Program-made: the position numbers and the translations under genes
Notes under the pieces: generated by a model
The model's database searches: none
Seen by the model: the letters and a program-made list of their open reading frames with translations, nothing else
Told to the model about the DNA's origin: nothing
Source of the DNA: Biformimicrobium ophioploci
Lineage (GTDB): Bacteria > Pseudomonadota > Gammaproteobacteria > Pseudomonadales > Cellvibrionaceae
Assembly: GCF_030270605.1 (NCBI RefSeq)
Contig: NZ_BSYJ01000002.1
Coordinates: forward strand, 1 to 64,000
DNA length: 64,000 nucleotides
Reading direction: 5' to 3'
Shown: positions 9,104 through 18,829 of the stretch, in pieces
Numbering within the stretch: the first letter of the stretch is position 1
How the letters are laid out: every line of letters begins with the position of its first letter

Positions 9104-11716
9104 ATGAATAGAGCAATCGCCGCGGTCTGCGCAGGGCTGCTGATACCCGCTTTTACCAGTGTGGCAATTGCCGAGCCGCTGGAACTGAAGACGAGCCCGA
9201 AAGACCCGGGCGTGATCAATCGCGAGCGTATTCTCTACTGGTTGGAGAAGCGCGGAGACCTTCCGGTGCATGCGACGCGGGAGCAGCGCGACCAGGCATT
9301 CCAGCGCTACGCGAGTCGGGCCAGTACATCCAACCTGCTGATGCAGCCGGCGTTGCCAACTAATAGGGCCGTGAAAAGCGGTGCGCAACGGATATTAAAA
9401 AACAATGCTGTCGGGGAGGAGGGCAAGACCGTCAAGGTGTTGTCCGTATTGATCGACTTTCCCGACTTGCCCCATGACGATAACGGCCTGACCCAGCTGG
9501 ATACAGATATGTATTACGGCAGTTACCCGGTGAACCACTACCAGCAGATGCAGTTCAGTGGCTCCGGTTACTCCGGCCCAAACGGGCAAATATTACAGTC
9601 TGCACACCAGTATTTTGAAAGGGAGTCCGGCGGCAGTTTCAGTTTCGAGGGGCAGACCTATGGCTGGGTGACGGCAGATCAAAACGCCTGGTACTACGGC
9701 CGCAATATTGGTGAGGATGAGAATGACAGTGATGTGCCAGCGCTGGTGGTCGAGGCTGTGCGCAAGGCGGTGGCAGCGAACAATATCGACCTGGCCGACT
9801 ACGACCTGGAAGATCCCTACGACCTGGACGGCGACGGCAATATCGAGGAGCCGGACGGCTTTATCGACCACATCAATATTTTCCATTCCAGCATCGGGGA
9901 GGAAGCCGGCGGCGGCACCCTGGGCGGTGACGCCATCTGGTCGCATCGCTTTTTTGTCAACTGGCAGAGCGACCCGGATCTCGCTGGTGCCTCGGTGGAT
10001 GACAGCGGGGTAAAGGTTTTCGGTTACACCATTCAGCCAATCGATGCGGCGATCGGGGTGGTGGTGCACGAGTTCGGTCACGACCTGGGCCTGGACGATG
10101 AATACGATACCGACTTCTCCACTATCGGTGCGCCTGTCGGTTACTGGTCGTTGATGGCGAGCGGCGGCTGGGCCGGTAGCCTGGCTGGCTCCGAGCCTGC
10201 CGGTTTCAGTGCGCTGGCCCGCGAGTTCCTGCAGAACGTCTATGGCGGCAACTGGGTCAACCAGGTCACGCTGTACCTGGATGATGTGAAGAATGTTGGT
10301 CGTGCCTACCAGCTGGTAGAGGCATCAAACCATGATGTAGGCACGGTTAATCAGCTGCGTATTGATTTGCCGGCACAGCAATATTCTCCCTGGGAAGGTG
10401 AGTATCAGTATTACTCTGGCGCCGGCGATTTGATGAACAATAGCCTGGTATTCACGCCGGGTATTTCAGTTGCTCCAGACGAGCCAGTGTTGCAATTACG
10501 TATGTGGGCACACTGGGATATAGAAGAGGACTGGGATTATGTCCAAATAAAGGTGGCGGGTGTAGCGCTGTATGGGAAGTACACCAGAGATTTCAATCCA
10601 TTACGAGATGAGCATTGGGAAGACTACGGGAATGTATATGAGTACATAAGCGGTAGATCAGCTGATATACCGGAGTCGACCGGGCCTGAGGGGTGGGTGT
10701 TGTTGGAATTTGGAATGTGGCCTGAAAACGATCATTCTATACCAGATGTAACGATTGAATACGTTACTGACGCTTACGTTGGCGGCTACGGTTTCGTTGT
10801 AGATAAGATCGAAATTGTTCAGGGCGACAATGTACTTTGGTCGGATGATGCCGAAACCGCCGGCACCGCCACGCTCGACGGCTTCACTCGCACTGGCGCG
10901 ATAGAGGGCGAAGCCCAGAATTACTGGGTCCAGATGCGTAGCCATAACGGTGTCGACTCCGGCCTTGAGGACGAGGGTTACGAGCACGGTATGCTGCTCT
11001 GGTTCGGCAACGAAAACTACAGCGATAACAATGTCGATGCGCACCCGGGTTTCGGCTTTGTGGGCGTGGTGGATGCTGACCAGATCATGATCGGCACTGA
11101 GCCGTCAGAGGCGCAGGTCAAGGATGCACCGTTCAGTCTTTATTCCCACTCAACCAGCTGGGGCGATAGCAGCACCAACGGCAATAGCCTGTTCCGCGAT
11201 GAGGACGACTACTCGAGCCCGACGCAGCCACAGTCCGGTCTGGTCCTGCCGGAACACGGTCTGGAGATCGAGGTCCTGAGCCAGGCCGGTGACAGCAGCA
11301 GTGGCACCGTAGAAGTTCGGGTGCAGGGGGCGGCGCCCGCAGTGCAGGCATCGATATCCACCAGCGTGAGCGATCTCACGGTGGATTTTGATGCGCAGCC
11401 CAGCGGCGGCGACGGCAGCTACACCTACTCCTGGGACTTTGGCGACAATGGCAGCAGCAGTGACAAGTCACCACAGCACACCTATGCCAGTGCGGGTACC
11501 TATACCGTCCAGCTGCAGGTCAGCGATGGTTCCGGCGGTGTGGCGCAGGTACAGCAGTCCGTGACCGTAACCGCAGCGAGCAGTAACAGCGGCACATCAT
11601 CCGGTAGCTCTGGCTCTGGCTCTGGCTCTGGCGGCGGTGGGGGTGGTCCTATCGGGTATCTGCTGTTGATGCTGCTGGCGCTGGCGGGGTATCGCCGGCG
11701 GGCATGGCACGGATAG
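9104..11716 (+). CDS. Secreted M6-family metalloprotease with PKD domain and GlyGly-CTERM sorting tail
   Basis: 870 residues from ATG 9104. The signal peptide is MNRAIAAVCAGLLIPAFTSVAIA. The catalytic part is an immune-inhibitor-A-like (M6) zinc protease: HEFGHDLGLDDE starts at about residue 322, giving the HExxH pair and a downstream metal ligand. It is preceded by an acidic Ca-type segment (DLDGDGNIEEPDG). A beta-rich region (about 430-600) is followed by a PKD domain (YSWDFGDNGSSSDKSPQHTYASAGTYTVQL). The end is a Ser/Gly-rich spacer, GGGGGG, a hydrophobic helix and an RRRAWHG tail: the GlyGly-CTERM signal processed by rhombosortase in known systems, so the mature enzyme should be exported and released at the surface. 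Bases about 10380-10830 look more AT-rich than the flanks. Monocistronic. Confidence 0.9.
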   Translation: MNRAIAAVCAGLLIPAFTSVAIAEPLELKTSPKDPGVINRERILYWLEKRGDLPVHATREQRDQAFQRYASRASTSNLLMQPALPTNRAVKSGAQRILKNNAVGEEGKTVKVLSVLIDFPDLPHDDNGLTQLDTDMYYGSYPVNHYQQMQFSGSGYSGPNGQILQSAHQYFERESGGSFSFEGQTYGWVTADQNAWYYGRNIGEDENDSDVPALVVEAVRKAVAANNIDLADYDLEDPYDLDGDGNIEEPDGFIDHINIFHSSIGEEAGGGTLGGDAIWSHRFFVNWQSDPDLAGASVDDSGVKVFGYTIQPIDAAIGVVVHEFGHDLGLDDEYDTDFSTIGAPVGYWSLMASGGWAGSLAGSEPAGFSALAREFLQNVYGGNWVNQVTLYLDDVKNVGRAYQLVEASNHDVGTVNQLRIDLPAQQYSPWEGEYQYYSGAGDLMNNSLVFTPGISVAPDEPVLQLRMWAHWDIEEDWDYVQIKVAGVALYGKYTRDFNPLRDEHWEDYGNVYEYISGRSADIPESTGPEGWVLLEFGMWPENDHSIPDVTIEYVTDAYVGGYGFVVDKIEIVQGDNVLWSDDAETAGTATLDGFTRTGAIEGEAQNYWVQMRSHNGVDSGLEDEGYEHGMLLWFGNENYSDNNVDAHPGFGFVGVVDADQIMIGTEPSEAQVKDAPFSLYSHSTSWGDSSTNGNSLFRDEDDYSSPTQPQSGLVLPEHGLEIEVLSQAGDSSSGTVEVRVQGAAPAVQASISTSVSDLTVDFDAQPSGGDGSYTYSWDFGDNGSSSDKSPQHTYASAGTYTVQLQVSDGSGGVAQVQQSVTVTAASSNSGTSSGSSGSGSGSGGGGGGPIGYLLLMLLALAGYRRRAWHG

Positions 11717-11741
11717 GGAAAAGTTGTTCTGGGAAGGTAAT

Positions 11742-11762
11742 CGCCCCGCAGTCTGCGGGGCG
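11742..11762. terminator. Hairpin between convergent genes
   Basis: Perfect 9-bp stem CGCCCCGCA-gtc-TGCGGGGCG between the protease and yhbY. There is no T-tract on either strand, so it is a weak or Rho-assisted terminator at best. Confidence 0.45.
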
Positions 11763-11774
11763 TACTGCCGCGGC

Positions 11775-12077
11775 TTAGCGCAGCAGGTTGGACAGTTTGG
11801 TGTTGGGTTCCTGGGCCTTGCGGAAGATCAGCGCAATCTTGCCAATGATCTGAACCAGCTCGGCTCCGGTCTGGGCGCACATTTCCTCGATCACTTGCTG
11901 GCGTACATCCCGCTCGGTCAGCGCGATTTTCACCTTGATCAGTTCGTGGTCGTCCAGCGCACGGTTGAGCTCTTCCAGCACGCCTTCGGTCAGGCCGTTG
12001 CCGGCGACAGTCACCACTGGCTTGAGGTTATGGCCGATTCCGCGTAAAGCCTTTTTGCGGTCAGCGGTTAAGGGCAT
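11775..12077 (-). CDS. yhbY: YhbY-family RNA-binding protein (CRM domain)
   Basis: 100 residues. ATG 12077 was chosen because it has GGAG at 7 nt and gives the family start MPLTADRKKALRGIGHNLKPVV. The whole protein is one CRM domain: the KKALRxxGHxLKPVVxVGxxGLTEGVLxEL opening, HELIKVKI, and the C-terminal QIIGKIALIFRK GxG-type RNA-binding loop. YhbY associates with the pre-50S ribosomal particle in E. coli. The gene is divergent from rlmE, only 39 bp away. Both act on the large ribosomal subunit, the usual conserved pairing in gammaproteobacteria. The two promoters must overlap in this short gap. Confidence 0.95.
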   Translation of the reverse strand: MPLTADRKKALRGIGHNLKPVVTVAGNGLTEGVLEELNRALDDHELIKVKIALTERDVRQQVIEEMCAQTGAELVQIIGKIALIFRKAQEPNTKLSNLLR

Positions 12078-12116
12078 ACAATACTCCGGTATAAATGAAT
12101 GCTGTAATTGTATCCT

Positions 12117-12740
12117 ATGGGCCGATCTAAAAGCAGCCATCGCTGGCTGCGCGAACATTTCAACGACCAGTATGTAAAGCAGTCACAGAAAGAGGGCTAT
12201 CGCTCGCGCGCCTCTTACAAGCTGGTTGAACTCAACGACAAGGACAAGCTGATCCGCCCCGGTATGACCGTGGTGGACCTGGGCGCGGCGCCCGGGGGCT
12301 GGTCCCAGGTCGCGGCAGAACTGGTGGGCCACAAGGGCCGGGTCATCGCCTCGGACATCCTGGAGATGGACCCGCTGGCGGGCGTGGAGTTCGTACAGGG
12401 TGACTTTACCGAGGAGGCGGTGCTTACGCGCCTGTTGGAGTTGCTCGGTGACGACCTCGCAGACCTTGTAATCTCCGATATGGCCCCCAATATGAGTGGT
12501 ATAAGGGATGTAGACCAGCCGGCCTCGATGTATTTGGTCGAGCTGGCAGTAGACATGGCACGCCAGGTGCTGCGCCCGGGCGGTAATTTCGTCGCCAAGG
12601 TCTTCCAGGGGGAGGGGTTTGACGAGCTGTTCCGGGATCTCCGCACTACCTTTAATTCGGTCGTGACGCGCAAGCCCGGTGCATCCAGGCCGCGCTCTCG
12701 TGAAGTCTATGTGGTAGCCAAGGGCTTTAAGGGTCGATAG
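12117..12740 (+). CDS. rlmE: 23S rRNA (uridine-2552 2'-O) methyltransferase
   Basis: 207 residues (E. coli RlmE 209) from ATG 12117. It methylates the 2'-OH of U2552 in the A-loop of 23S rRNA using S-adenosylmethionine, a late step in 50S assembly. The Rossmann motif [15 protein letters not shown] is intact. So is the K-D-K-E catalytic set: K35 in RASYKLVE, D in [13 protein letters not shown] in [10 protein letters not shown] and E in [10 protein letters not shown]. It lies upstream of ftsH as in E. coli. The gap of about 140 bp to ftsH contains a separate candidate promoter. Confidence 0.96.
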   Translation: MGRSKSSHRWLREHFNDQYVKQSQKEGYRSRASYKLVELNDKDKLIRPGMTVVDLGAAPGGWSQVAAELVGHKGRVIASDILEMDPLAGVEFVQGDFTEEAVLTRLLELLGDDLADLVISDMAPNMSGIRDVDQPASMYLVELAVDMARQVLRPGGNFVAKVFQGEGFDELFRDLRTTFNSVVTRKPGASRPRSREVYVVAKGFKGR

Positions 12741-12822
12741 GCCGCGCTTCCGACGGTTTTGGCGACACTGCACCGAGGAAATTGACCTCTGCGTCGGCAG
12801 TCGGTCACAATCCGGTCCAACC

Positions 12823-12828
12823 TATAAT
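12823..12828 (+). promoter_or_regulatory. Candidate -10 element upstream of ftsH
   Basis: A perfect TATAAT lies 50 bp before the ftsH start. No good -35 is at the correct distance (the TTGACC at 12783 is too far), so this may need an activator or be a partial promoter. Confidence 0.3.
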
Positions 12829-12877
12829 CTAATTTACGGAAAGTGCGCGTGTGCGCACTACAGAGAGGGCTGTGCCT

Positions 12878-14818
12878 TTGAACGATATGGCAAAAAACCT
12901 GGTGCTCTGGCTGATCATCGCCGCGGTGCTGTTAATGGTGTTCCAGAACTTTAAGGCGCCGACCCGGGACCAGTCCCTCAGCTACTCGACATTTATTGAG
13001 GATGTGCAGTCAGGTCAGGTGAAAACCGTACAGATCGATGGTCTCACGATCCTCGGCGAGCGCATGGACGGCACCCGTTTCAAGACTATCCAGCCGCAGA
13101 TCCTGGATGACGGCCTGTACAAGGACCTGCTGAACGGCGGTGTCGAGTTCATCGGCAAGGAGCCCGAGAGCCCGAGTATCTGGCAGCAGCTGCTGGTGGC
13201 CAGCTTCCCGATCCTGCTGATCATCGCCGTATTCATGTTCTTTATGCGTCAGATGCAGGGGGGCGCCGGTGGGCGCTCAGGCCCTATGGCCTTCGGCAAG
13301 AGCAAGGCGCGCCTGCTGGGTGAAGATCAGATCAAAACCACCTTTGCAGACGTCGCCGGTGTGGATGAGGCCAAGGAAGACGTACAGGAGCTGGTGGAGT
13401 TCCTGCGCGACCCTTCCAAGTTCCAGCGACTGGGCGGCAAGATTCCCCGTGGTGTGCTGATGGCAGGCCCGCCGGGTACCGGTAAGACCCTGCTGGCGAA
13501 AGCGATCGCCGGTGAGGCCAAGGTGCCGTTCTTCTCGATTTCCGGTTCCGACTTTGTCGAAATGTTCGTGGGTGTAGGCGCGTCCCGTGTGCGCGACATG
13601 TTCGACCAGGCCAAGAAACAGGCGCCGTGCATTATCTTTATCGATGAAATCGACGCGGTCGGTCGCCACCGTGGTGGCGGCGTTGGGGGTGGCCACGACG
13701 AGCGTGAGCAGACCCTGAACCAGCTTCTGGTGGAAATGGACGGCTTCGAGGGCAACGAGGGTGTGATCGTCATTGCCGCGACCAACCGCCCGGACGTGCT
13801 CGATCGCGCGCTGTTGCGCCCGGGCCGTTTCGACCGCCAGGTGTTTGTGGGCCTGCCGGATATCCGTGGCCGCGAGCAGATTCTCAAGGTGCATATGCGC
13901 AAGGTGCCGCTGGATGACAAGGTTTCCGCGCAGACTATTGCGCGCGGTACCCCGGGCTTCTCCGGTGCAGACCTGGCCAACCTGGTGAATGAGGCGGCGT
14001 TGATCTCCGCGCGGGCCAACCGCCGTGTGGTCACCATGGAGGAGTTCGAGAAAGCCCGCGACAAGATCATGATGGGCGCCGAGCGCAAATCCATGGTCAT
14101 GAGCGAGAAGGAAAAGGAAAACACGGCATACCACGAGGCCGGCCATGCCATCATCGGCCGCCTGATGCCGGAGCACGACCCGGTACACAAGGTGACCATC
14201 ATTCCGCGCGGCCGCGCACTGGGTGTCACCCAGTTCCTGCCGGAAGAGGACAAGTACAGCCTGTCCAAGCGTGCCATCGAATCGCAGCTGTGCTCCCTGT
14301 TCGGTGGCCGGATTGCCGAGGAAATGACGCTGGGCTTTGATGGCGTGACCACCGGTGCGCAGAACGATATCGAGCGCGCTACAGACCTGGCCCGTAACAT
14401 GGTGACCAAATGGGGCCTGTCCGAGAAGCTGGGCCCATTGCACTACGGTGAGGACGAGAGTGGTCAGCCGGGTGCAGGTAACCCGATTTCCGGCAAGACC
14501 TCCAACGAAATCGACGAGGAAGTGCGCCGCATCATCGATGGCTGCTATGAGCGCGCCAAGGGCCTGCTGGAAGAAAACCGGGATATCCTCGAGGCGATGA
14601 AAGACGCCCTGATGGAGTATGAAACCATCGACGCGGAGCAGGTCGATGACCTGATGGCGCGACGTAAGGTACGCCCGCCACGCGACTGGCATGACGGTGG
14701 TTCCTTCGGTGGCGGTTCCGGCAAGACCGGTGATGAGGAGCCTCAGGCCGGGGAAAACAAGCCGGGCGGTGACGACCTGTCATCCAACTCGGTAGGCGGT
14801 CCGGCAAACGGACACTGA
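12878..14818 (+). CDS. ftsH: ATP-dependent zinc metalloprotease FtsH
   Basis: 646 residues. I chose TTG 12878, nine bases after GAGAGGG, giving [11 protein letters not shown], close to the E. coli form MSDMAKNL; ATG 12887 is the alternative. FtsH is a hexameric inner-membrane AAA+ protease that degrades short-lived regulators and misassembled membrane proteins. Two N-terminal membrane helices flank a small periplasmic domain. The AAA module follows, with Walker A GPPGTGKT (about residue 197), Walker B IIFIDEID, the pore loop [15 protein letters not shown] and the [22 protein letters not shown]. The zinc site is HEAGH near residue 419. The tail is Gly/Asp-rich. Conserved placement: rlmE before, folP-glmM after. 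Confidence 0.97.
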   Translation: MNDMAKNLVLWLIIAAVLLMVFQNFKAPTRDQSLSYSTFIEDVQSGQVKTVQIDGLTILGERMDGTRFKTIQPQILDDGLYKDLLNGGVEFIGKEPESPSIWQQLLVASFPILLIIAVFMFFMRQMQGGAGGRSGPMAFGKSKARLLGEDQIKTTFADVAGVDEAKEDVQELVEFLRDPSKFQRLGGKIPRGVLMAGPPGTGKTLLAKAIAGEAKVPFFSISGSDFVEMFVGVGASRVRDMFDQAKKQAPCIIFIDEIDAVGRHRGGGVGGGHDEREQTLNQLLVEMDGFEGNEGVIVIAATNRPDVLDRALLRPGRFDRQVFVGLPDIRGREQILKVHMRKVPLDDKVSAQTIARGTPGFSGADLANLVNEAALISARANRRVVTMEEFEKARDKIMMGAERKSMVMSEKEKENTAYHEAGHAIIGRLMPEHDPVHKVTIIPRGRALGVTQFLPEEDKYSLSKRAIESQLCSLFGGRIAEEMTLGFDGVTTGAQNDIERATDLARNMVTKWGLSEKLGPLHYGEDESGQPGAGNPISGKTSNEIDEEVRRIIDGCYERAKGLLEENRDILEAMKDALMEYETIDAEQVDDLMARRKVRPPRDWHDGGSFGGGSGKTGDEEPQAGENKPGGDDLSSNSVGGPANGH

Positions 14819-14832
14819 TTGATTGCCTGAAT

Positions 14833-14859
14833 AACCGGGGCTTGGGCCCCGGTTTTTTT
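14833..14859 (+). terminator. Rho-independent terminator after ftsH
   Basis: Stem AACCGGGGC/GCCCCGGTT (14833-14841 with 14846-14854), followed by a T7 tract. It lies between ftsH and folP, so folP is probably only partly expressed by readthrough or has its own promoter. Confidence 0.85.
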
Positions 14860-14892
14860 ATGGGCTTCTTAAAGGCAAGCGGAAGCACGGGA

Positions 14893-15750
14893 ATGCAGTT
14901 ACAGTGCGGCGCGCGCGCGCTGGATTTATCACAGCCGGTCATTATGGGGGTGCTGAACGCAACCCCGGATTCCTTTTCAGATGGTGGCAGCTATTACAGC
15001 GCTGGAAGGCTGGACCTGGAGCTGGCGCTGAGCCGGGCCGAACAGATGGTGGCCGAGGGCGCCGCCATAATCGATATCGGCGGTGAGTCGACCCGGCCGG
15101 GTGCAAAGCCGGTTTCTGAACAGGAAGAGCTCGACCGGGTGATTCCGCTGGTGCAGGCGATTGCGACGGGCACCAGTGCCATCGTTTCTGTGGATACCAG
15201 CACGCCGGCGGTGATTGCAGAGGCAGCCAAAGCCGGCGCGGGCCTGGTCAACGATGTACGCGCCCTGCAACGTGAGGGAGCGCTCACTGCGGCAGCGGCA
15301 ACCGGCCTGCCGGTGTGCCTGATGCATATGCAGGGCGAACCGGGCAGCATGCAGGCCGCCCCGCATTACGCGAATGTAGTGGCGGAAGTAGGGGATTTCC
15401 TGGCGCAGCGCAAGGCTGCTGCAATAAATGCGGGCATTGCGGCGGAGAATATTCTGCTGGACCCGGGTTTCGGGTTCGGCAAAACCGATGCGCACAACCT
15501 GTCGTTGTTGCGCGGCCTCGCGGAGATTGCGCCGGGCGGCGAGCCAATCCTGGCCGGCCTGTCGCGCAAGTCGATGATCGGCCGCTTGCTGGGCCGCGAT
15601 GTGGACCAGCGCCTTGCCGGTAGCCTGGCGCTGGCGATGCTGGCGGCGGAGCGCGGCGCAAGGATTTTACGGGTGCACGATGTCGCGGAAACGCGGGACG
15701 TGCTGAGCCTGCTGGCCATGGTGCAAGCCGGGCCGGGTCCGGTGCCCTGA
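14893..15750 (+). CDS. folP: Dihydropteroate synthase
   Basis: 285 residues from ATG 14893 (E. coli FolP 282). The frame is open to 14842, but that part overlaps the ftsH terminator. It condenses p-aminobenzoate with dihydropterin pyrophosphate in folate synthesis and is the sulfonamide target. TIM-barrel signatures are complete: VIMGVLNATPDSFSDGG (substrate loop 1), DIGGESTRPGA (loop 2), the pterin-site segment LLDPGFGFGKT, and the GLSRKSMIG phosphate-binding lysine/serine loop. RVHDVAETRD closes the barrel. glmM follows after 55 bp, the arrangement found in E. coli. Confidence 0.96.
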   Translation: MQLQCGARALDLSQPVIMGVLNATPDSFSDGGSYYSAGRLDLELALSRAEQMVAEGAAIIDIGGESTRPGAKPVSEQEELDRVIPLVQAIATGTSAIVSVDTSTPAVIAEAAKAGAGLVNDVRALQREGALTAAAATGLPVCLMHMQGEPGSMQAAPHYANVVAEVGDFLAQRKAAAINAGIAAENILLDPGFGFGKTDAHNLSLLRGLAEIAPGGEPILAGLSRKSMIGRLLGRDVDQRLAGSLALAMLAAERGARILRVHDVAETRDVLSLLAMVQAGPGPVP

Positions 15751-15805
15751 ATAAAGGGCGCGAGACGATACGAGAGAGAATAAGCAGAGATTTACGGGGT
15801 TTTTC

Positions 15806-17143
15806 GTGGCAAAGAAATATTTTGGAACTGATGGCATCCGCGGCACTGTAGGCAATGGTGCAATCACGCCGGACTTCATGTTGCGGCTCGGCTATGCGGT
15901 GGGCAAGGTGATGGCGCGCCACAATGAAGGTGGCCGGGTGCTGATCGGTAAGGATACCCGTGTCTCCGGCTATATGTTCGAGGCAGCCCTGGAGGCCGGT
16001 CTCAGCTACGCCGGCGTGGACGTGGCGCTGCTCGGCCCCATGCCGACGCCGGGCGTCGCCTATCTGACCCGCGCCTTCCGTGCCCAGGCCGGTATCGTCA
16101 TTAGTGCGTCGCATAATCCCTACCAGGATAACGGTATCAAGTTTTTTAACAGCTCCGGTCGCAAGCTCGGCGACGAGCTGGAGCTCGAGATCGAGGCCGC
16201 GCTGGATGAGCCCATGGAGATGGGCGATCGCCTCGGCAAGGCGGTACGCATCGACGATGCTGCCGGCCGCTATATCGAATTCTGCAAGGGCACCGTGCCC
16301 TGGGGCACCAAATTGCGCGGCCGCAAGATCGTGCTGGACTGCGCCAATGGTGCCACCTACCACATTGCTCCTAGCGTGTTTCGCGAGCTGGGTGCAGAGG
16401 TGGTGACCATCGGCACCCAGCCGGATGGTCATAACATCAATGAAAAGGTGGGCTCCACCAGCCCCGCAGCTTTGCAAAAAGCGGTGCAGGAGCAGCAGGC
16501 GGACCTGGGCATTGCGTTTGACGGAGACGGTGACCGCGTCATGTTCGTGGACCGCAACGGCGAGCTGGTGGACGGTGACCAGTTGCTGTTTATCATCGCC
16601 CTGCACCGGCACCAGTTCGGTGATGGCTGCAATGGCGTGGCGGGCACCCTGATGAGCAATTATGGCTTCGAGCTTGCTCTCAAGGAGCGCGAAATCCCGT
16701 TTGGGCGCGCCAAGGTGGGCGATCGCTACGTGCTGGAAATGATGCGTGAAAACCACTGGCACCTGGGTGGCGAGTCATCCGGTCATATTGTGTGTGGCGA
16801 TGTCACCACCACCGGCGACGGCATCGTCTCCGCGCTACAGGTGTTGCGCGCGCTGGGTGATTTTGGCCAGGACTTGCACCAGGTCAAGGCGCTTATGACC
16901 ATGTATCCACAGCACATGATCAATGTGCGCTTGCAGAAGCGCGATGGCGTGATCGAGCACCCCAAGGTGGCGGAGGCCGTTGCTGCGGCAGAGAACCAAT
17001 TGGGCGGCCGCGGCAGGGTGCTTTTGCGGCCATCCGGTACCGAGCCATTGATCCGGGTGATGGTCGAGGGTGACCGGGCCGACGAGGTGCGGCAGCTAGC
17101 CGCCGACATCGCCGGCGTGGTGGAGTCCGTGGGTGCGGCCTAG
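15806..17143 (+). CDS. glmM: Phosphoglucosamine mutase
   Basis: 445 residues (E. coli 445), starting at GTG 15806 with a G-rich site (ACGGGG) upstream. It interconverts glucosamine-6-P and glucosamine-1-P, committing hexosamine to UDP-GlcNAc, peptidoglycan and LPS. The catalytic phosphoserine is S102 in [15 protein letters not shown]. The Mg site is FDGDGDR, the sugar-binding loop GGESSGHIV, and the phosphate-binding loop [12 protein letters not shown]. It shares the folP transcript direction; tpiA follows after 165 bp in which I see no certain promoter. Confidence 0.97.
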   Translation: MAKKYFGTDGIRGTVGNGAITPDFMLRLGYAVGKVMARHNEGGRVLIGKDTRVSGYMFEAALEAGLSYAGVDVALLGPMPTPGVAYLTRAFRAQAGIVISASHNPYQDNGIKFFNSSGRKLGDELELEIEAALDEPMEMGDRLGKAVRIDDAAGRYIEFCKGTVPWGTKLRGRKIVLDCANGATYHIAPSVFRELGAEVVTIGTQPDGHNINEKVGSTSPAALQKAVQEQQADLGIAFDGDGDRVMFVDRNGELVDGDQLLFIIALHRHQFGDGCNGVAGTLMSNYGFELALKEREIPFGRAKVGDRYVLEMMRENHWHLGGESSGHIVCGDVTTTGDGIVSALQVLRALGDFGQDLHQVKALMTMYPQHMINVRLQKRDGVIEHPKVAEAVAAAENQLGGRGRVLLRPSGTEPLIRVMVEGDRADEVRQLAADIAGVVESVGAA

Positions 17144-17308
17144 GTCGCGCCGGAAAATTTGTTTAAAAGCAATGGATTAGCGGTTGTATGTTGGCACCAA
17201 TGTCGCTACCATTTGCGCCCGCTTTAAAGAGGCTGGGCATTGCCACGGCGGCGCAGGCCACCGGGTAGAAGATGTAACGCCCACCACTGAAAAAGGATAA
17301 GAGCTGCG

Positions 17309-18028
17309 ATGCGGCAGAAACTGGTTGTAGCCAACTGGAAGATGCACGGTTCAAGTGCGTTTATTCGTGGTTTCTTTGCGGAGTTTGCCCCTGCGGGCAA
17401 CGTGGTGATCTGTCCGCCATATCCCTACCTCGCCACCGTTGCTGCGGCCTGCGCGGAGAAGGGGCTTGAAGCAGGCGCACAGAACCTCAATGCCGAGCCG
17501 CAGGGCGCCTTTACCGGCGAGGTCAGTGCCGCCATGTTGGGTGACCTGGGTGTTCGTTACGTTATCGTGGGGCATTCCGAGCGTCGCAGCCTGTATGGCG
17601 AGAGCAATACGGTGGTGGCTGAAAAGTACCACGCAGCCCGCGCAGCCGGCTTGGTGCCGATCCTCTGCGTTGGCGAGACTCTCGAGCAGCGCGAATCCGG
17701 CAACACCCTGCAGGTGATTGCGGAGCAGCTGGCAGCGGTCAGTGGAGAGGCGGAGTCCCCCTGGGACAATGCGGTAATTGCCTACGAGCCGGTTTGGGCG
17801 ATAGGCACCGGCAAGACTGCAACGCCGGAGCAGGCGCAGGAAGTGCACGCCTTCATCAGGCAGGCGCTCGGCGCGGAAGGGCAGTCAATACAGGTTCTTT
17901 ACGGTGGCAGTGTCAAAGGTGACAATGCGGCCGAACTGTTTGCCCAGGCAGACATCGATGGTGCTTTGGTGGGGGGAGCCTCTCTGAAGCCGGAAGAATT
18001 CGCGAAAATTTGCAGCGCTGCTGTTTAA
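17309..18028 (+). CDS. tpiA: Triosephosphate isomerase
   Basis: 239 residues from ATG 17309, slightly shorter than E. coli TpiA (255). It interconverts dihydroxyacetone phosphate and glyceraldehyde-3-phosphate. Catalytic elements are the substrate lysine K11 in VANWKMHG, the histidine in IVGHSERR, the glutamate in AYEPVWAIGTGKTA (including the flexible loop), and the phosphate-binding YGGSVKGDNA and DGALVGGASL. The gene lies between glmM and secG, a frequent order in Pseudomonas-like gammaproteobacteria. secG starts 26 bp downstream, so tpiA-secG are probably co-transcribed. Confidence 0.96.
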   Translation: MRQKLVVANWKMHGSSAFIRGFFAEFAPAGNVVICPPYPYLATVAAACAEKGLEAGAQNLNAEPQGAFTGEVSAAMLGDLGVRYVIVGHSERRSLYGESNTVVAEKYHAARAAGLVPILCVGETLEQRESGNTLQVIAEQLAAVSGEAESPWDNAVIAYEPVWAIGTGKTATPEQAQEVHAFIRQALGAEGQSIQVLYGGSVKGDNAAELFAQADIDGALVGGASLKPEEFAKICSAAV

Positions 18029-18054
18029 GCGCTCAAGAACGGGTTTCCGATCTA

Positions 18055-18444
18055 ATGGAAAAAATTATTCTTGTGTTTCATGTGCTGACAGCGATCAGCA
18101 TTATCGGCCTGATCCTGCTGCAGCAGGGCAAGGGTGCTGAAGCGGGCGCATCATTTGGTGCCGGCGCTTCCCAGACCGTTTTCGGTAGCCAGGGCGGCGG
18201 TAACTTCTTTTCCCGCTTGACTGCAATTCTGGCGACTGTATTCTTCGTCACCAGCTTCGCGTTGGCCATCGTTGCGAAGAACAATGCAGGCGGCAGCGAT
18301 GACCTCGGTATTCCGGAAATTCCGGCAGCCGAACAGACCCAGCCGGAAGTGCCGGCGTTTGAGGGTGAAGGCGATGTGCCGGTAGTGGAAGACGCTATCG
18401 AAGCAGAAGTGCCGGAGGCAGACGAGGCCGAACAGCCGCAGTAA
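18055..18444 (+). CDS. secG: Preprotein translocase subunit SecG
   Basis: 129 residues from ATG 18055; the longer frame to 18010 overlaps the tpiA coding end. SecG is the small membrane subunit of the SecYEG channel. Two membrane helices are visible: KIILVFHVLTAISIIGLILL and LTAILATVFFVTSFALAIV. Between them is the conserved QQGKGAEAGASFGAGASQTVFGSQGGGNF cytoplasmic loop. The C-terminal tail is long, acidic and rich in Pro/Glu/Ala (about 45 residues), a variable feature. tRNA-Leu starts 16 bp after the stop, the conserved secG-leuU neighbourhood. Confidence 0.96.
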   Translation: MEKIILVFHVLTAISIIGLILLQQGKGAEAGASFGAGASQTVFGSQGGGNFFSRLTAILATVFFVTSFALAIVAKNNAGGSDDLGIPEIPAAEQTQPEVPAFEGEGDVPVVEDAIEAEVPEADEAEQPQ

Positions 18445-18460
18445 AGCGGAACCAAAATTT

Positions 18461-18546
18461 GCTCAGGTGGTGGAATTGGTAGACACGCTATCTTGAGGGG
18501 GTAGTGCACTTTGTGCGTGCGGGTTCAAGTCCCGCCCTGAGCACCA
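18461..18546 (+). tRNA. leuU: tRNA-Leu(GAG)
   Basis: 86 nt with a perfect GCTCAGG/CCTGAGC acceptor stem, encoded CCA (18544-18546), long class II variable arm (GTGCACTTTGTGCGTG region) and T-loop GGTTCAAGTCC. The anticodon loop TTGAGGG gives anticodon GAG (18495-18497), reading CUC/CUU leucine codons. It sits directly behind secG. Confidence 0.96.
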
Positions 18547-18590
18547 CATTAAAGTCCGGGTTGATCAAAGCAATCCGGCAACATCCTGAA

Positions 18591-18614
18591 AGCCCCGCAC
18601 TGCGGGGTTTTTTT
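18591..18614 (+). terminator. Rho-independent terminator after tRNA-Leu
   Basis: Stem CCCCGCA/TGCGGGG (18593-18599 with 18601-18607), tight loop, T7 tract. It ends the tpiA-secG-tRNA-Leu transcript and marks the start of the 41-kb block that separates this tRNA from tRNA-fMet. Confidence 0.85.
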
Positions 18615-18829
18615 GTATCTCTTGCCTGCCCAATAGGGGTGCGGCGCATTTACGTCTTTTCAGAAACGAGAAGTAATCGACTCCCGCACGTCGCCGAGTT
18701 ATGACTTGCCTCACATCTCGCGTAGGGCTCGTTTGCGTACAATTCATCTTCCTGTTTCCAGTATTGGGCACGGTTGCTTTTCCGTGTCTGCGGTTGCTTT
18801 AGCCCAGAGTGCTCCCAGAGGTAGAAAAG

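Noticed and set aside
18771-18800. Direct repeat CGGTTGCTTT (18771-18780 and 18791-18800) before the TPR cluster
   Set aside because: Only two 10-bp copies 20 bp apart; could be an operator but is too short to claim.
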